Shown: positions 7,962-15,980 of the stretch, one piece after another
Position numbering within the stretch: the stretch's first letter is position 1
Layout of the letters: each line of letters starts with the position of its first letter
Assembly: GCA_904502025.1 (NCBI GenBank)
Contig: CAJGDJ010000022.1
Location: 1 to 31,220, forward strand
DNA: 31,220 nt
Origin: an uncultured Muribaculaceae bacterium
GTDB taxonomy: Bacteria > Bacteroidota > Bacteroidia > Bacteroidales > Muribaculaceae
Direction: 5' to 3'
Position numbers and translations under genes: made by a program
Notes under the pieces: generated by a model
Told to the model about the DNA's origin: nothing
What the model saw: the letters and a program-made list of their open reading frames with translations, nothing else
Databases searched by the model: none

Positions 7962-9542
7962 ATGCAAAAAATACAACTAATTATTATACTTGTCATAATT
8001 GGCTTGTTAACATTTTCTTGTGGTTCAAGCCATAAAACTTCAGAATCAAAAGACACCCTTAACACAGATAGCACAATTGCCAATGATACAATAAATATAA
8101 CACTCCCTCACCCCGACACATCATTTGCATCGGTAAAAAAATTGAAAGTCATAAAAATTGACACTTTCTTAAATAACATATCAGGACAACTTGAAAATTT
8201 CGACAATCAATATAACGAGAGCAACAACATTCTCACATTTCGTGGCGACCCATCAAGAGAAACTTCATTCTCAGGCAAAGTAAAAGGAACTCCCTCTATC
8301 GTAAAAGTTGATTGGGAATTTAACACAGGCAGTGGCATGTCGGCTCGTTGGGGAGGAGGTTCAGGCTGGACAGGTCAACCCCTTTATGTAGAGTGGAGCG
8401 ACAAACAAATGAAACGCATCAAAACTGAAGCGGCTAAATATATTAAACCCGATTTCTCTAATAAAGAAATAATCATCAGTTCGCTCGCAGGCAAGGTATT
8501 TTTCATAGATTTTGAAACAGGAAAAGCTTCACGCGAACCTTATTCAGTGGGAAATCCAATCAAAGGGACATCGTCAATACACCCCTCTATGAATGGAAAT
8601 ATGTTTGTGGGGCAAGGAATTCCCGACACCATACCTTTTGGAGCATTAGTATTTAACCTATATAACCACAAAGAAGTATCTTTTTTCAAAAAAGACGCCA
8701 ACGCCTGGCGTGGTTGGGGGGCATACGATTCATCGCCTATTGCTGTGGGACAATTCATATTTCGTCCCGGCGAAAATGGCTCATTATACAAACTATATTG
8801 CAATGGAAATGATGTAACACTCCATTCAACCCTTCGCTATCGAAATGGCAAAGGAGGTGGAGGTATTGAATCATCGATGGCTGTTCATCGCAACTATGGA
8901 TATTTTGCCGACAATGAAGGCTTTATCATTTGCATCAATCTCAATAACCTAAAACCGGTGTGGGTGCATTATAACCATGATGACACCGATGCTACAGTTG
9001 TGGTTGTAGAAGAAAACGGAATTCCATACGTTTACACAGGTTGCGAAATAGACTCTCAAGGCGACAATGGCTACTCTTGGTTTACCAAATTAAACGGATT
9101 GACTGGGGAAGTGGTATGGAGTACAAAAATAGAAGGTCGTTGCATAAATGGCGAGAAAAAAGTGGAAGGTGGTATGTTTGCAACTCCACTCATAGGACAT
9201 GGCGATTGTGAAGGTATGATATTCTCAAACTTTTGCCTACACAAGCCCGGTCGCCTTGGTGAATTTATTGCATTCGATTCCAAAACCGGCAAAACAATAT
9301 ATCGCATTCCTCTAAAACAATACTCTTGGACCTCTCCTATTGCAGTATATAATGAAAAAAATGAGCTATTTGTGTTTACCGGAGACACTTCGGGCAATGT
9401 GTATTTGTTCCGAGGCAAAACCGGAGAAATGCTATATACCTCCCACGTTGGAAGCAACTTTGAGTCATCACCTATAATAATCGGGAACAAGGTAGTATGT
9501 GGATCTCGTGGCACTAAAATCTACAAAATGTCGATTGAATAA
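7962..9542 (+). CDS. PQQ-like beta-propeller lipoprotein
   Basis: The 526-residue protein has a lipobox (TFSC, Cys20) and a low-complexity Ser/Thr/Asp linker to about residue 60. Beta-propeller-like repeats in the style of PQQ/YWTD blades follow: GKVFFIDFETGKA, GFIICINLNNLKPVW, WFTKLNGLTGEVVWSTK, FIAFDSKTGKTIYRIPL and GNVYLFRGKTGEMLY. The typical PQQ-enzyme active-site residues cannot be judged from these repeats, and many such lipoproteins bind no cofactor. I infer a surface or periplasmic scaffold or binding protein. It is followed after 11 nt by a secreted esterase, which suggests joint action on an extracellular substrate that I cannot name. Confidence 0.82.
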   Translation: MQKIQLIIILVIIGLLTFSCGSSHKTSESKDTLNTDSTIANDTINITLPHPDTSFASVKKLKVIKIDTFLNNISGQLENFDNQYNESNNILTFRGDPSRETSFSGKVKGTPSIVKVDWEFNTGSGMSARWGGGSGWTGQPLYVEWSDKQMKRIKTEAAKYIKPDFSNKEIIISSLAGKVFFIDFETGKASREPYSVGNPIKGTSSIHPSMNGNMFVGQGIPDTIPFGALVFNLYNHKEVSFFKKDANAWRGWGAYDSSPIAVGQFIFRPGENGSLYKLYCNGNDVTLHSTLRYRNGKGGGGIESSMAVHRNYGYFADNEGFIICINLNNLKPVWVHYNHDDTDATVVVVEENGIPYVYTGCEIDSQGDNGYSWFTKLNGLTGEVVWSTKIEGRCINGEKKVEGGMFATPLIGHGDCEGMIFSNFCLHKPGRLGEFIAFDSKTGKTIYRIPLKQYSWTSPIAVYNEKNELFVFTGDTSGNVYLFRGKTGEMLYTSHVGSNFESSPIIIGNKVVCGSRGTKIYKMSIE

Positions 9543-9553
9543 AAATTATCATT

Positions 9554-10495
9554 ATGAGAAAGGTTATTTCAATTATATTTCTTATTCTTTTTTGCTCTTC
9601 TATAAAAGTTGAAGCAAAACTCACAGCACAGAATCGAGTTGTTGAAGGAGGTTATAACTATTGGTTCTATGAGCCAAATAACACCGATACAACAACATCA
9701 ACAAGCAATGATAGTATCTTACTCGTTAACCCTACCTCAAACATTGATTCACTAACCTCAGAAGAAAAAATAGCACGTGAATTGATGGGCGATTTTAGCA
9801 ACGTCCCACATTTTGTTCCCTCTCAACCCAATCTCAAACCTCTTGTAATTTTTCTTCATGGACGCAGTCTTTGCGGCAATAATTTGAACAAGCTACTGCG
9901 TTATGGCTCTATTGATGCAATAAAAAAGGGTCGTGAGATTGACGCCTACGTCATTGCACCTCAAAATCCGGGGACATTTTGGAAACCTGAAAATATCATG
10001 ACAATCGTTGATTGGGTTAGCGAACGCTATCCTATCGACACGAATCGCATTTATGTGCTTGGCATGAGTCTTGGTGGATATGGCACAATCGACCTTGTGG
10101 CAACATATCCCAATCGCATTGCGGCAGCAATGGCTCTTTGTGGAGGAGGTTCTCGCAAAGACCTCAGTGGACTTAATGAAGTGCCGTTATGGATTATTCA
10201 TGGCACTGCCGACCGTGCCGTTTCAGTCAACGAATCTCGAAAAGTAAAAAATCAGATGGAAGAAGCAGGAGAAACTCCATTACTTCGCTATGATGAATGG
10301 GCTGGTGTTAATCATGGTGCGTTAGCTCGTCTTTTCTATCTTGAAGATACTTACAAATGGCTCTTTAAGCACACTCTTGATAATCGCACAGTTGACAAAA
10401 CGATTTCAATAACACAAAGCGATACTAAAAATGCCTATAAAGGTTTCAAGCATCGTTCCTCATCAAAAAACAAATCAAAAGCAAAAAAGAAATAA
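9554..10495 (+). CDS. Secreted alpha/beta-hydrolase esterase
   Basis: A 313-residue protein with a signal peptide (to about residue 21) and an alpha/beta-hydrolase domain from about residue 95. Visible landmarks are the oxyanion-region FLHGRSLCG, the nucleophile elbow GMSLGG with Ser172, WIIHGTAD with Asp220, and VNHG with His254. The order and spacing match phospholipase/carboxylesterase and PHB-depolymerase-like (esterase D-type) enzymes. The last 20 residues are strongly basic (KNKSKAKKK), which may bind anionic polymers. The natural ester is unknown. It is co-transcribed with the propeller lipoprotein and ends at a terminator shared with the convergent pgeF gene. Confidence 0.82.
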   Translation: MRKVISIIFLILFCSSIKVEAKLTAQNRVVEGGYNYWFYEPNNTDTTTSTSNDSILLVNPTSNIDSLTSEEKIARELMGDFSNVPHFVPSQPNLKPLVIFLHGRSLCGNNLNKLLRYGSIDAIKKGREIDAYVIAPQNPGTFWKPENIMTIVDWVSERYPIDTNRIYVLGMSLGGYGTIDLVATYPNRIAAAMALCGGGSRKDLSGLNEVPLWIIHGTADRAVSVNESRKVKNQMEEAGETPLLRYDEWAGVNHGALARLFYLEDTYKWLFKHTLDNRTVDKTISITQSDTKNAYKGFKHRSSSKNKSKAKKK

Positions 10496-10498
10496 TAC

Positions 10499-10530
10499 AA
10501 AGGCTTGATTGTTTATTCAGTCAAGCCTTT
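10499..10530. terminator. Bidirectional terminator between esterase and pgeF
   Basis: AAAGGCTTGA (10499-10508) pairs perfectly with TCAAGCCTTT (10521-10530) around a 12-nt loop. It can end the plus-strand esterase message and the minus-strand obgE-pgeF message. The right arm overlaps the pgeF stop codon (10523-10521), so the last pgeF codons are part of the stem. Confidence 0.8.
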
Positions 10531-11297
10531 ATCATTACCATAGTAAGTGTGCGGCCCGAATTAATGCCTAATCGGCGAGCAGAGAAAAATTTCGTAGTGT
10601 TACAACGTGAACAATCTACCGACAATACTATATTCTCATCACGCACACCTATTTCAAGCAACGATTGGCGACAAGCTTGAGGCAAATCAATATGACTTCG
10701 CTCGCCATAACCATTCAGAATTATTTGAGGGCTATCAAATCCATTATTAACAAATTGAGCCACTACTTCGTCTCCAACCTCAAAGCAATCTCCACAAATA
10801 CATGGACCCATTGCAACTTTTATGTGTGAAATCTCAGCTCCACATTCGACCATTGTTGCGACCGTTTTACTTGCGATTCGACTTACTGTTCCTTTCCAAC
10901 CCGAATGAGCCACAGCAATTACATTATTAACATCATCAACAAGCACAATTGGCACACAATCTGCCGTATTTATTGCAATAGCAACACGTGGGAGTGTAGT
11001 TACAAGGGCATCTATATTCTCTAACTTTTCAGTATCAAATGGAATTGAGTCAATTACTGCCACATTGAGCGAATGTGTTTGACGTGGCATTATCAAACTA
11101 TTGCTATTTATACCAAGCATTGTACACAACTGCTCTCGACATTGCGATACATGATTTTCATCATCGCCCGTGTAATGGCACGCATTAAAGCCACTATAAT
11201 TATCTCCATCAATAACACAACCCCGACATGTGCTAAATGCCAACACGCCGGGGATTGTTAATAAGTCGATATGAGAAATATTATTCTTGGGATTCAT
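10521..11297 (-). CDS. pgeF: Peptidoglycan editing factor PgeF (laccase-domain)
   Basis: This is a member of the YfiH/DUF152 (Cu-oxidase_4) family. In E. coli PgeF removes wrongly incorporated residues from peptidoglycan precursors; other homologues act on purine nucleosides. Visible motifs are INTADCVPI, AHSGWKGT with a metal-ligand His, and GPCICGDCFEVG. The closing FSARR...GRTLTMV segment is also typical of the family. I start the gene at ATG 11297 (258 residues), preceded by GAAGAAG. A TTG at 11321 would add eight residues but is less likely. The start overlaps the end of obgE by 17 nt, so the two are probably translationally coupled. The stop lies within the terminator hairpin. Confidence 0.9.
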   Translation of the reverse strand: MNPKNNISHIDLLTIPGVLAFSTCRGCVIDGDNYSGFNACHYTGDDENHVSQCREQLCTMLGINSNSLIMPRQTHSLNVAVIDSIPFDTEKLENIDALVTTLPRVAIAINTADCVPIVLVDDVNNVIAVAHSGWKGTVSRIASKTVATMVECGAEISHIKVAMGPCICGDCFEVGDEVVAQFVNNGFDSPQIILNGYGERSHIDLPQACRQSLLEIGVRDENIVLSVDCSRCNTTKFFSARRLGINSGRTLTMVMIKA

Positions 11298-12486
11298 CTT
11301 CTTCGTATTCAACCCAGTCAAATTCTACATCTTCGTCCCAATCATCGCCTTCGTAGAAAAATTCTTCATCTTCTTCATCTTCTTCCTCTATTGCCATAGG
11401 CTCGTTTTCAAAAATAAATTCATCTTCTTCACGCACACGATGATGTCCGTCGAGAGGGCGATGAGTGATTGTTGTCGGCTCAATACGATTATTCTCATCG
11501 GTTATCGCATTCCAAAGTAAATCTTTCAATTCTGTAACACCCATTCCCGTAACCGATGAAAGGAACACATGTGGAATATCTTGAGGTAATTCCTTTTCCA
11601 TTTCAGCCATTAACTCATCATCAAGCATGTCGCTTTTTGAGATTGCAAGCACACGATGTTTATCTTCCAACTCCGGATTAAATTTTATCAATTCATCAAG
11701 AAGAATTTCATATTCTCGCTTAATATCATCGGCATCGGCAGGAATCATGAACAGCAACACTGCATTGCGTTCGATATGACGAAGAAAACGCAAACCTAAC
11801 CCTCTACCCTCGCTTGCACCTTCAATAATTCCCGGAATATCAGCCATTACAAATGAGCGATTATCACGATATGACACAATGCCAAGTTGAGGCTCCATTG
11901 TAGTAAATGGATAATCAGCAATTTTTGGGCGTGCTGCTGATAATGATGATAACAATGTTGACTTACCTGCATTAGGGAAACCAACCAAACCAACATCGCC
12001 CAACAACTTAAGCTCCATTATTACCGATTTCTCTATTGCAGGTTCTCCGGGTTGAGCATAACGAGGTGTGCGATTTGTTGCACTCTTAAAATGCCAGTTT
12101 CCAAGTCCACCACGACCACCGCGAAGCAATTTTATTTCTTCATCATGTTCAACAACTTCACAAAGGTATTCTCCGGTTTCGGCATCAAATACCACTGTCC
12201 CACATGGCACTTCGAGAATTACATCATCGCCATCTTTTCCAAAACTGCGTCCACCGGAACCACTTTGCCCATTTCCCGCAAAAACATGACGACGATAACG
12301 TAGCGGAAGCAACGTCCACATATTTTTGTTTCCTTTTAGAATGATATGACCTCCTCGGCCTCCATCACCACCATCAGGACCTCCTTTCGGCACATATTTT
12401 GCTCGATAAAAGTGTCGTGAACCGGCTCCTCCTTTTCCGGAGCGACATAGTATTTTTACGTAATCAATAAAATTAGAATCTGCCAT
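11281..12486 (-). CDS. obgE: GTPase ObgE/CgtA
   Basis: The 401-residue protein has the Gly-rich Obg fold (about 1-158, with KGGPDGGDGGRGG and GSGGRSFGKDG) and a G domain with G1 GFPNAGKST (169-177), switch I DYPFTT, G3 DIPG (216-219) and a G4 that reads SKSD (283-286) instead of NKxD. The C-terminus is extremely acidic. ObgE binds the 50S ribosomal subunit and links GTP/ppGpp levels to ribosome assembly. In many Bacteroidetes obgE follows adk. Here it follows sugar-nucleotide genes after 17 nt and precedes pgeF, so it appears to be read from the same transcript as the nonulosonic-acid-type genes. Confidence 0.97.
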   Translation of the reverse strand: MADSNFIDYVKILCRSGKGGAGSRHFYRAKYVPKGGPDGGDGGRGGHIILKGNKNMWTLLPLRYRRHVFAGNGQSGSGGRSFGKDGDDVILEVPCGTVVFDAETGEYLCEVVEHDEEIKLLRGGRGGLGNWHFKSATNRTPRYAQPGEPAIEKSVIMELKLLGDVGLVGFPNAGKSTLLSSLSAARPKIADYPFTTMEPQLGIVSYRDNRSFVMADIPGIIEGASEGRGLGLRFLRHIERNAVLLFMIPADADDIKREYEILLDELIKFNPELEDKHRVLAISKSDMLDDELMAEMEKELPQDIPHVFLSSVTGMGVTELKDLLWNAITDENNRIEPTTITHRPLDGHHRVREEDEFIFENEPMAIEEEDEEDEEFFYEGDDWDEDVEFDWVEYEEDESQE

Positions 12487-12503
12487 AAAAATGTTGTTTT
12501 TCG

Positions 12504-13556
12504 TTATTTGATTAAATCATTATGGTGACGCATGAGATCTTGGGCTTGTTTGAAGTCGTTTGGCGAGCCCACATCAATCCATGTGCCATTAATTGGATAA
12601 TATACCACCTTCATTCCCTTATCAATAGCCTGCTCTATTAAATCAGTTGCATCAGTACGACTATCATTAGGCAACGTATCGAGCAATCGATTGGAGAAGA
12701 TATAAATGCCGGCATTGGCATAATAAGAGTATGAAGGTTTTTCTTCAATACCTTTCACTTGCGAGGTTTCTGTTGTCAAAATTGCGTATGGCACCGACAC
12801 AACGTATGGAATAGCTGCAATTGTTACATCGGCATGTTCCTCAACATGACGCATATACATTTCTTCAAATGAAATAGTGGTCAATAAATCAGAGTTCATT
12901 ACCAATGTGTTGCCCTCTCCATTTCGCGACACTAATGATGCCGCCCCAATAGTCCCCAATGGCTGTGTTTCGGTTACACACTTAACTTGTATCCCTGATA
13001 CAGGTTTTGCAAAATGCTCATGAATTTGTTCTGCGAGATAACGAGTAGTTACTGTAATATCGGTTACTCCCACCGAAGCCAAAGCTTCAATATTGTAATC
13101 AATAATAGCCTTGCCTCCTATTTCAAGCAATGGTTTTGGCGTGTTTAGCGTCAATGGACGAAGGCGTTCCCCCTTGCCACCAGCCATTAGTATTGCACTT
13201 ATTGGCAACACCGCCTTTGTTATCGTGAGGTCATATATAGTTTTAATGGTTCCATCATCATTTAGATGAGGCAATATTCCTATACCTTTCATGCGACAAC
13301 TACGCATCATCTTAACATCAACTTCTTCGGTTTTTATAGCCTTAAAATCACGATGCATGGCATCTTTAACTTCGGCAGTTAATGACACGCCGGCAAGCAA
13401 CGCACGACGCACATCTCCATCAGTCAATGTCCCGGTCATCACGCCATTTTCTTTTGTAACAAGCAACACCATTTGCTGTCCCGACAACGTATTTAGCTGT
13501 TGAAGAGCTTCAAGAATCGTAGCTTTTTCGGTTATTATATATTGCTTCATAACCAT
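12504..13556 (-). CDS. CBS-pair sugar-phosphate nucleotidyltransferase (PtmE-like)
   Basis: The 350-residue protein joins a CBS-domain pair (about 5-115, with GTLTDGDVRRALL) to a nucleotidyltransferase domain (about 118-345). The latter has AGGKGERLRPLT, PKPLLEIGGKAI, a metal-site-like NSDLL and GIEEKPSYSYYANAGIY. The same architecture is found in Campylobacter PtmE, which makes GDP-glucosamine in the legionaminic-acid pathway. A mannose-1-phosphate guanylyltransferase-like role is also possible. Its start ATG overlaps the stop of the upstream CMP-sugar synthetase by 1 nt (TAATG). The neighbours favour a role in nonulosonic-acid supply. M3 is an equally possible start. The substrate is inferred, not shown. 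Confidence 0.85.
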   Translation of the reverse strand: MVMKQYIITEKATILEALQQLNTLSGQQMVLLVTKENGVMTGTLTDGDVRRALLAGVSLTAEVKDAMHRDFKAIKTEEVDVKMMRSCRMKGIGILPHLNDDGTIKTIYDLTITKAVLPISAILMAGGKGERLRPLTLNTPKPLLEIGGKAIIDYNIEALASVGVTDITVTTRYLAEQIHEHFAKPVSGIQVKCVTETQPLGTIGAASLVSRNGEGNTLVMNSDLLTTISFEEMYMRHVEEHADVTIAAIPYVVSVPYAILTTETSQVKGIEEKPSYSYYANAGIYIFSNRLLDTLPNDSRTDATDLIEQAIDKGMKVVYYPINGTWIDVGSPNDFKQAQDLMRHHNDLIK

Positions 13557-14260
13557 TATTTGTTTTTTGACAATTCAGATATTACCAATTCAGCGATTGC
13601 CCAATCCATAGGTGTATCAAGATCAATACTCCTTTCTCGTGGCATTTCATATGGCACTTTACGAGAAAATCCTCCCATTGCCATTGCTCGAATTGAACGA
13701 GGATTTATCACATAAACAGCACCATTATATTCCCACACTCGAGGTGCATCTTGACGACGTGTGATTTTGCCATCTCCTTTACACACATGAAGATAACCTG
13801 TCCTTACATCTGTTTCAAAGCAGTTATAATAAGGATTTGCCGATGTTTCAACAACACTAACCACCATATCAATATCATGAGAATACAACTCCAGTGCTCT
13901 TTTTACATCATCGGCATTTCTCAATGGCGAAGTAGGCTGCAACAAAACCACATTATCATAATGAATGCCAATGCTATCGGCATAATTCATTGCGTCAAGA
14001 ATCACTTCACGCGAACCGGCTGTATCAGTTGCCAAATGTGCCGGACGCATATATGATATAGGCAGACCTGTTCGTCGAGCAACTTGTGCAATCTCATCAT
14101 CATCAGTCGATACAATAATATGAGCATCGTCAACCAACGCTCGTGCCACTGCAATCGAATAATGAATCAATGGAACCCCTGCAAGTTCTTTGATATTCTT
14201 GCGAGGTATGCCCTTACTCCCACCTCGTGCAGGAATTATATATAATGATTTATTTTTCAT
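13556..14260 (-). CDS. CMP-nonulosonic acid synthetase (NeuA/LegF/PtmB-like)
   Basis: A 234-residue cytidylyltransferase that starts with the signature IIPARGGSKGIPRKNIKEL and continues with VSTDDDEIA, LLQPTSPLRNADDV, ARRTGLP and the closing SIDLDTPMDW. Length and motifs fit enzymes that activate N-acetylneuraminic, legionaminic or pseudaminic acid with CTP. The protein lacks the extra phosphatase domain of animal-type NeuA. The gene overlaps neuC by 11 nt and is followed by the CBS nucleotidyltransferase at a TAATG junction. Which nonulosonic acid is used cannot be told here. No NeuB-type condensing synthase lies in the window. Confidence 0.88.
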   Translation of the reverse strand: MKNKSLYIIPARGGSKGIPRKNIKELAGVPLIHYSIAVARALVDDAHIIVSTDDDEIAQVARRTGLPISYMRPAHLATDTAGSREVILDAMNYADSIGIHYDNVVLLQPTSPLRNADDVKRALELYSHDIDMVVSVVETSANPYYNCFETDVRTGYLHVCKGDGKITRRQDAPRVWEYNGAVYVINPRSIRAMAMGGFSRKVPYEMPRERSIDLDTPMDWAIAELVISELSKNK

Positions 14261-15416
14261 TTAAGTCGTAAAATGATTTATTTTTCATTCTTTCTAACGG
14301 AGTGGTTGCGATTGCATCAACAATGAGTTGCAAAGTGTTGTCTTTGCAATATGGATTTATTGATTGACTTGCTAAACATTTTCCTTCTTCACTCAACGCA
14401 AACTTTATTGCATTAACAATATCTTCACGTTTGTCGCCACAATTTATGACAGAGCTACTTGCCATACGTCCCTTCTGACGTATGCCTATATTTACCGTTG
14501 GGATTCCCATTGATGGCACTTCAATTATGCCACTTGAAGAATTTCCCACCACAGCACTAACATAATGAAGTGCCGATATATAACGATGTAACCCAAGCGA
14601 AGGCTTAACTAACACTCGTCCTTTATTATTTTTAGCATAATTCTCAATCATATCAATTATCACTCGTCCTTGAGCATCGTTATTGGGATATGTGATAATT
14701 ACTTTGTTTTGAGGAAACGCATCAAGTGCCTCAAGCAACGCTTCACAACGGATTGACACATCTTCATCATCAAGCGTTGCAGGGTGATATGTTACTAACA
14801 ATGTGCCGGGGGTAATCTCAAAATCTAACGACGTGCTTAATTCCTCAAGGCTCATAGGCTCTACATGTGCCACATTATAAACTCCGATTGCACCAGTATT
14901 AATAACATTTTGAGATTGTTCTCCCATTTGTATCACTCGATTTCTATACTCGTCAGTTGCCGTAAGGTGCAACGATGATAACTTTGTAATTGCATGACGA
15001 ATACTATCATCAATAGCTCCTTCAGATATTTCGCCTCCATGCAAATGAATAATTGGGATTCGCATTACTGTTGCGGCACTTGCCACAGCCAGCATTTCAT
15101 ATCTATCGCCTAATATCACTATTACATCTGGGGTCAATCGAGCAAATGCATCTGCCATTCCGTCAAGACATTTTGCCATCGCCTTAGCCGTTGACATTGT
15201 TGAATCATCATCAACCATCATAGGCACACACGCATCAACTATAAATCCCTGCGAAATCACATCATCAATCGTATGTCCATAACGAAAATCAAGATGCATA
15301 TTAGTCGCTATAATTTGCAACATAACATCATCTCTAAATCGAAGTTGTTTAGCTATACCACTCAACAACCCCCATTCAGCACGAGTGCCGGTTACTATAC
15401 ACACCTTCCGCTTCAC
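14250..15416 (-). CDS. Hydrolysing UDP-sugar 2-epimerase (NeuC/LegG-like)
   Basis: The 388-residue protein begins with VCIVTGTRAEWGLL, the NeuC/LegG variant of the UDP-GlcNAc 2-epimerase start. It also holds VILGDRYEML, IHLHGGEISEGAIDDSIRHA, LVTYHPAT and VGNSSSGIIEVP, the GT-B nucleotide-sugar site. Such enzymes release ManNAc (NeuC) or 2,4-diacetamido-2,4,6-trideoxymannose (LegG) with loss of UDP, as the first committed step to sialic or legionaminic acid. The start is GTG at 15416. It is the first gene of a five-gene minus-strand run ending with pgeF. A PtmE-like gene nearby favours the legionaminate route, but sequence alone does not decide. Confidence 0.88.
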   Translation of the reverse strand: MKRKVCIVTGTRAEWGLLSGIAKQLRFRDDVMLQIIATNMHLDFRYGHTIDDVISQGFIVDACVPMMVDDDSTMSTAKAMAKCLDGMADAFARLTPDVIVILGDRYEMLAVASAATVMRIPIIHLHGGEISEGAIDDSIRHAITKLSSLHLTATDEYRNRVIQMGEQSQNVINTGAIGVYNVAHVEPMSLEELSTSLDFEITPGTLLVTYHPATLDDEDVSIRCEALLEALDAFPQNKVIITYPNNDAQGRVIIDMIENYAKNNKGRVLVKPSLGLHRYISALHYVSAVVGNSSSGIIEVPSMGIPTVNIGIRQKGRMASSSVINCGDKREDIVNAIKFALSEEGKCLASQSINPYCKDNTLQLIVDAIATTPLERMKNKSFYDLNEK

Positions 15417-15457
15417 ACAAAATCAAATTTGGCTGATTACCCATACTATAGACAATA

Positions 15458-15465
15458 CAAATATA
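15458..15465 (-). promoter_or_regulatory. -7 box upstream of the neuC-like gene
   Basis: TATATTTG on the minus strand (15465-15458) matches TAnnTTTG and lies 41 nt ahead of the GTG start. No -33 TTTG is seen at the standard spacing. It is the best promoter candidate for the neuC-to-pgeF run. Confidence 0.45.
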
Positions 15466-15723
15466 CAAAAATAATCTCAATACACATATTCCTTCAAAAA
15501 GTTTTTTCAGGCATCACTCATAAATTTGTCACATCTGCCTTTTCTCAACCTTTCATTTGCTGCAAAAGCTATAATCATCGCAAATTTTATCTATATATGA
15601 TTCTATATTTTAGTCATATTCACACAACTCTAATCAATTATGGTTAAGTTATTTATGCATATATATTTTTTGAATTATTCTATATTTACATTCAATTTAT
15701 AATCAAGCATTTTTTTATTGATG

Positions 15724-15731
15724 TAATTTTG
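15724..15731 (+). promoter_or_regulatory. Promoter of candidate small RNA A
   Basis: TAATTTTG matches TAnnTTTG and sits in the context TGTAATTTTGCAATGT. The candidate small-RNA locus at 22780-22958 has TGTAATTTTGTAATGT, 15 of 16 identical. No annotated plus-strand gene begins downstream before a strong terminator at 15918-15949, so a short noncoding transcript is the natural product. No -33 TTTG is seen. Confidence 0.5.
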
Positions 15732-15736
15732 CAATG

Positions 15737-15949
15737 TAAAATAATTAATAAGCCTATGGGGTGTTTTATTCTCCTCAAAAAGCTAATATAAATATATAGT
15801 AAATATTTTTAGGGTTAGTATTTAATGTTAGATTTAGACGTATAACCAAAATTAAAAGTAAAGATATTGATAATCGTGTTTTATGTTAGGTTTGTTTAAC
15901 TTGGGAAACCAAGAAAGAAAAAAGTCGCCCTGTGAAGGACGGCTTTTTT
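15737..15949 (+). ncRNA. Candidate small RNA A (paralogue of small RNA B)
   Basis: In this 564-nt gap between two minus-strand operons, a plus-strand promoter is followed by about 210 nt without a plausible ORF, then a hairpin and an intrinsic terminator. The RNA would carry five TTAG motifs (15809, 15815, 15828, 15834, 15886), the 13-mer TGTTTTATGTTAG (15877-15889), a GAAA-capped 5-bp hairpin (15900-15913, CTTGG/CCAAG) and the terminator stem four nt later. The same elements occur in the same order on the minus strand at 22780-22958. Repeated short motifs suggest an RNA-binding-protein target. An 11-codon frame (ATG 15755) is the only short ORF near the 5' end. RNA data would be needed to confirm transcription. 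Confidence 0.5.
15918..15949. terminator. Bidirectional intrinsic terminator
   Basis: AAAAAAGTCG (15918-15927) pairs with CGGCTTTTTT (15940-15949) with one G-T wobble. A/T tracts on both sides make it work in both directions. It ends candidate small RNA A on the plus strand and the glycan operon on the minus strand, whose last gene stops at 15981. Confidence 0.85.
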
Positions 15950-15980
15950 CTTATCCATATATCGCGTCGCGATATTATAC

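Noticed and set aside
9071..9514. A 147-residue minus-strand frame inside the PQQ-propeller gene
   Set aside because: It is fully contained in a well-supported gene and shows no domain or signal. Pro/Ser-rich shadow translation is typical of antisense frames.
15755..15790. An 11-codon frame (MGCFILLKKLI) near the 5' end of candidate small RNA A as a leader peptide
   Set aside because: It has no visible ribosome-binding site, and copy B has no equivalent frame.
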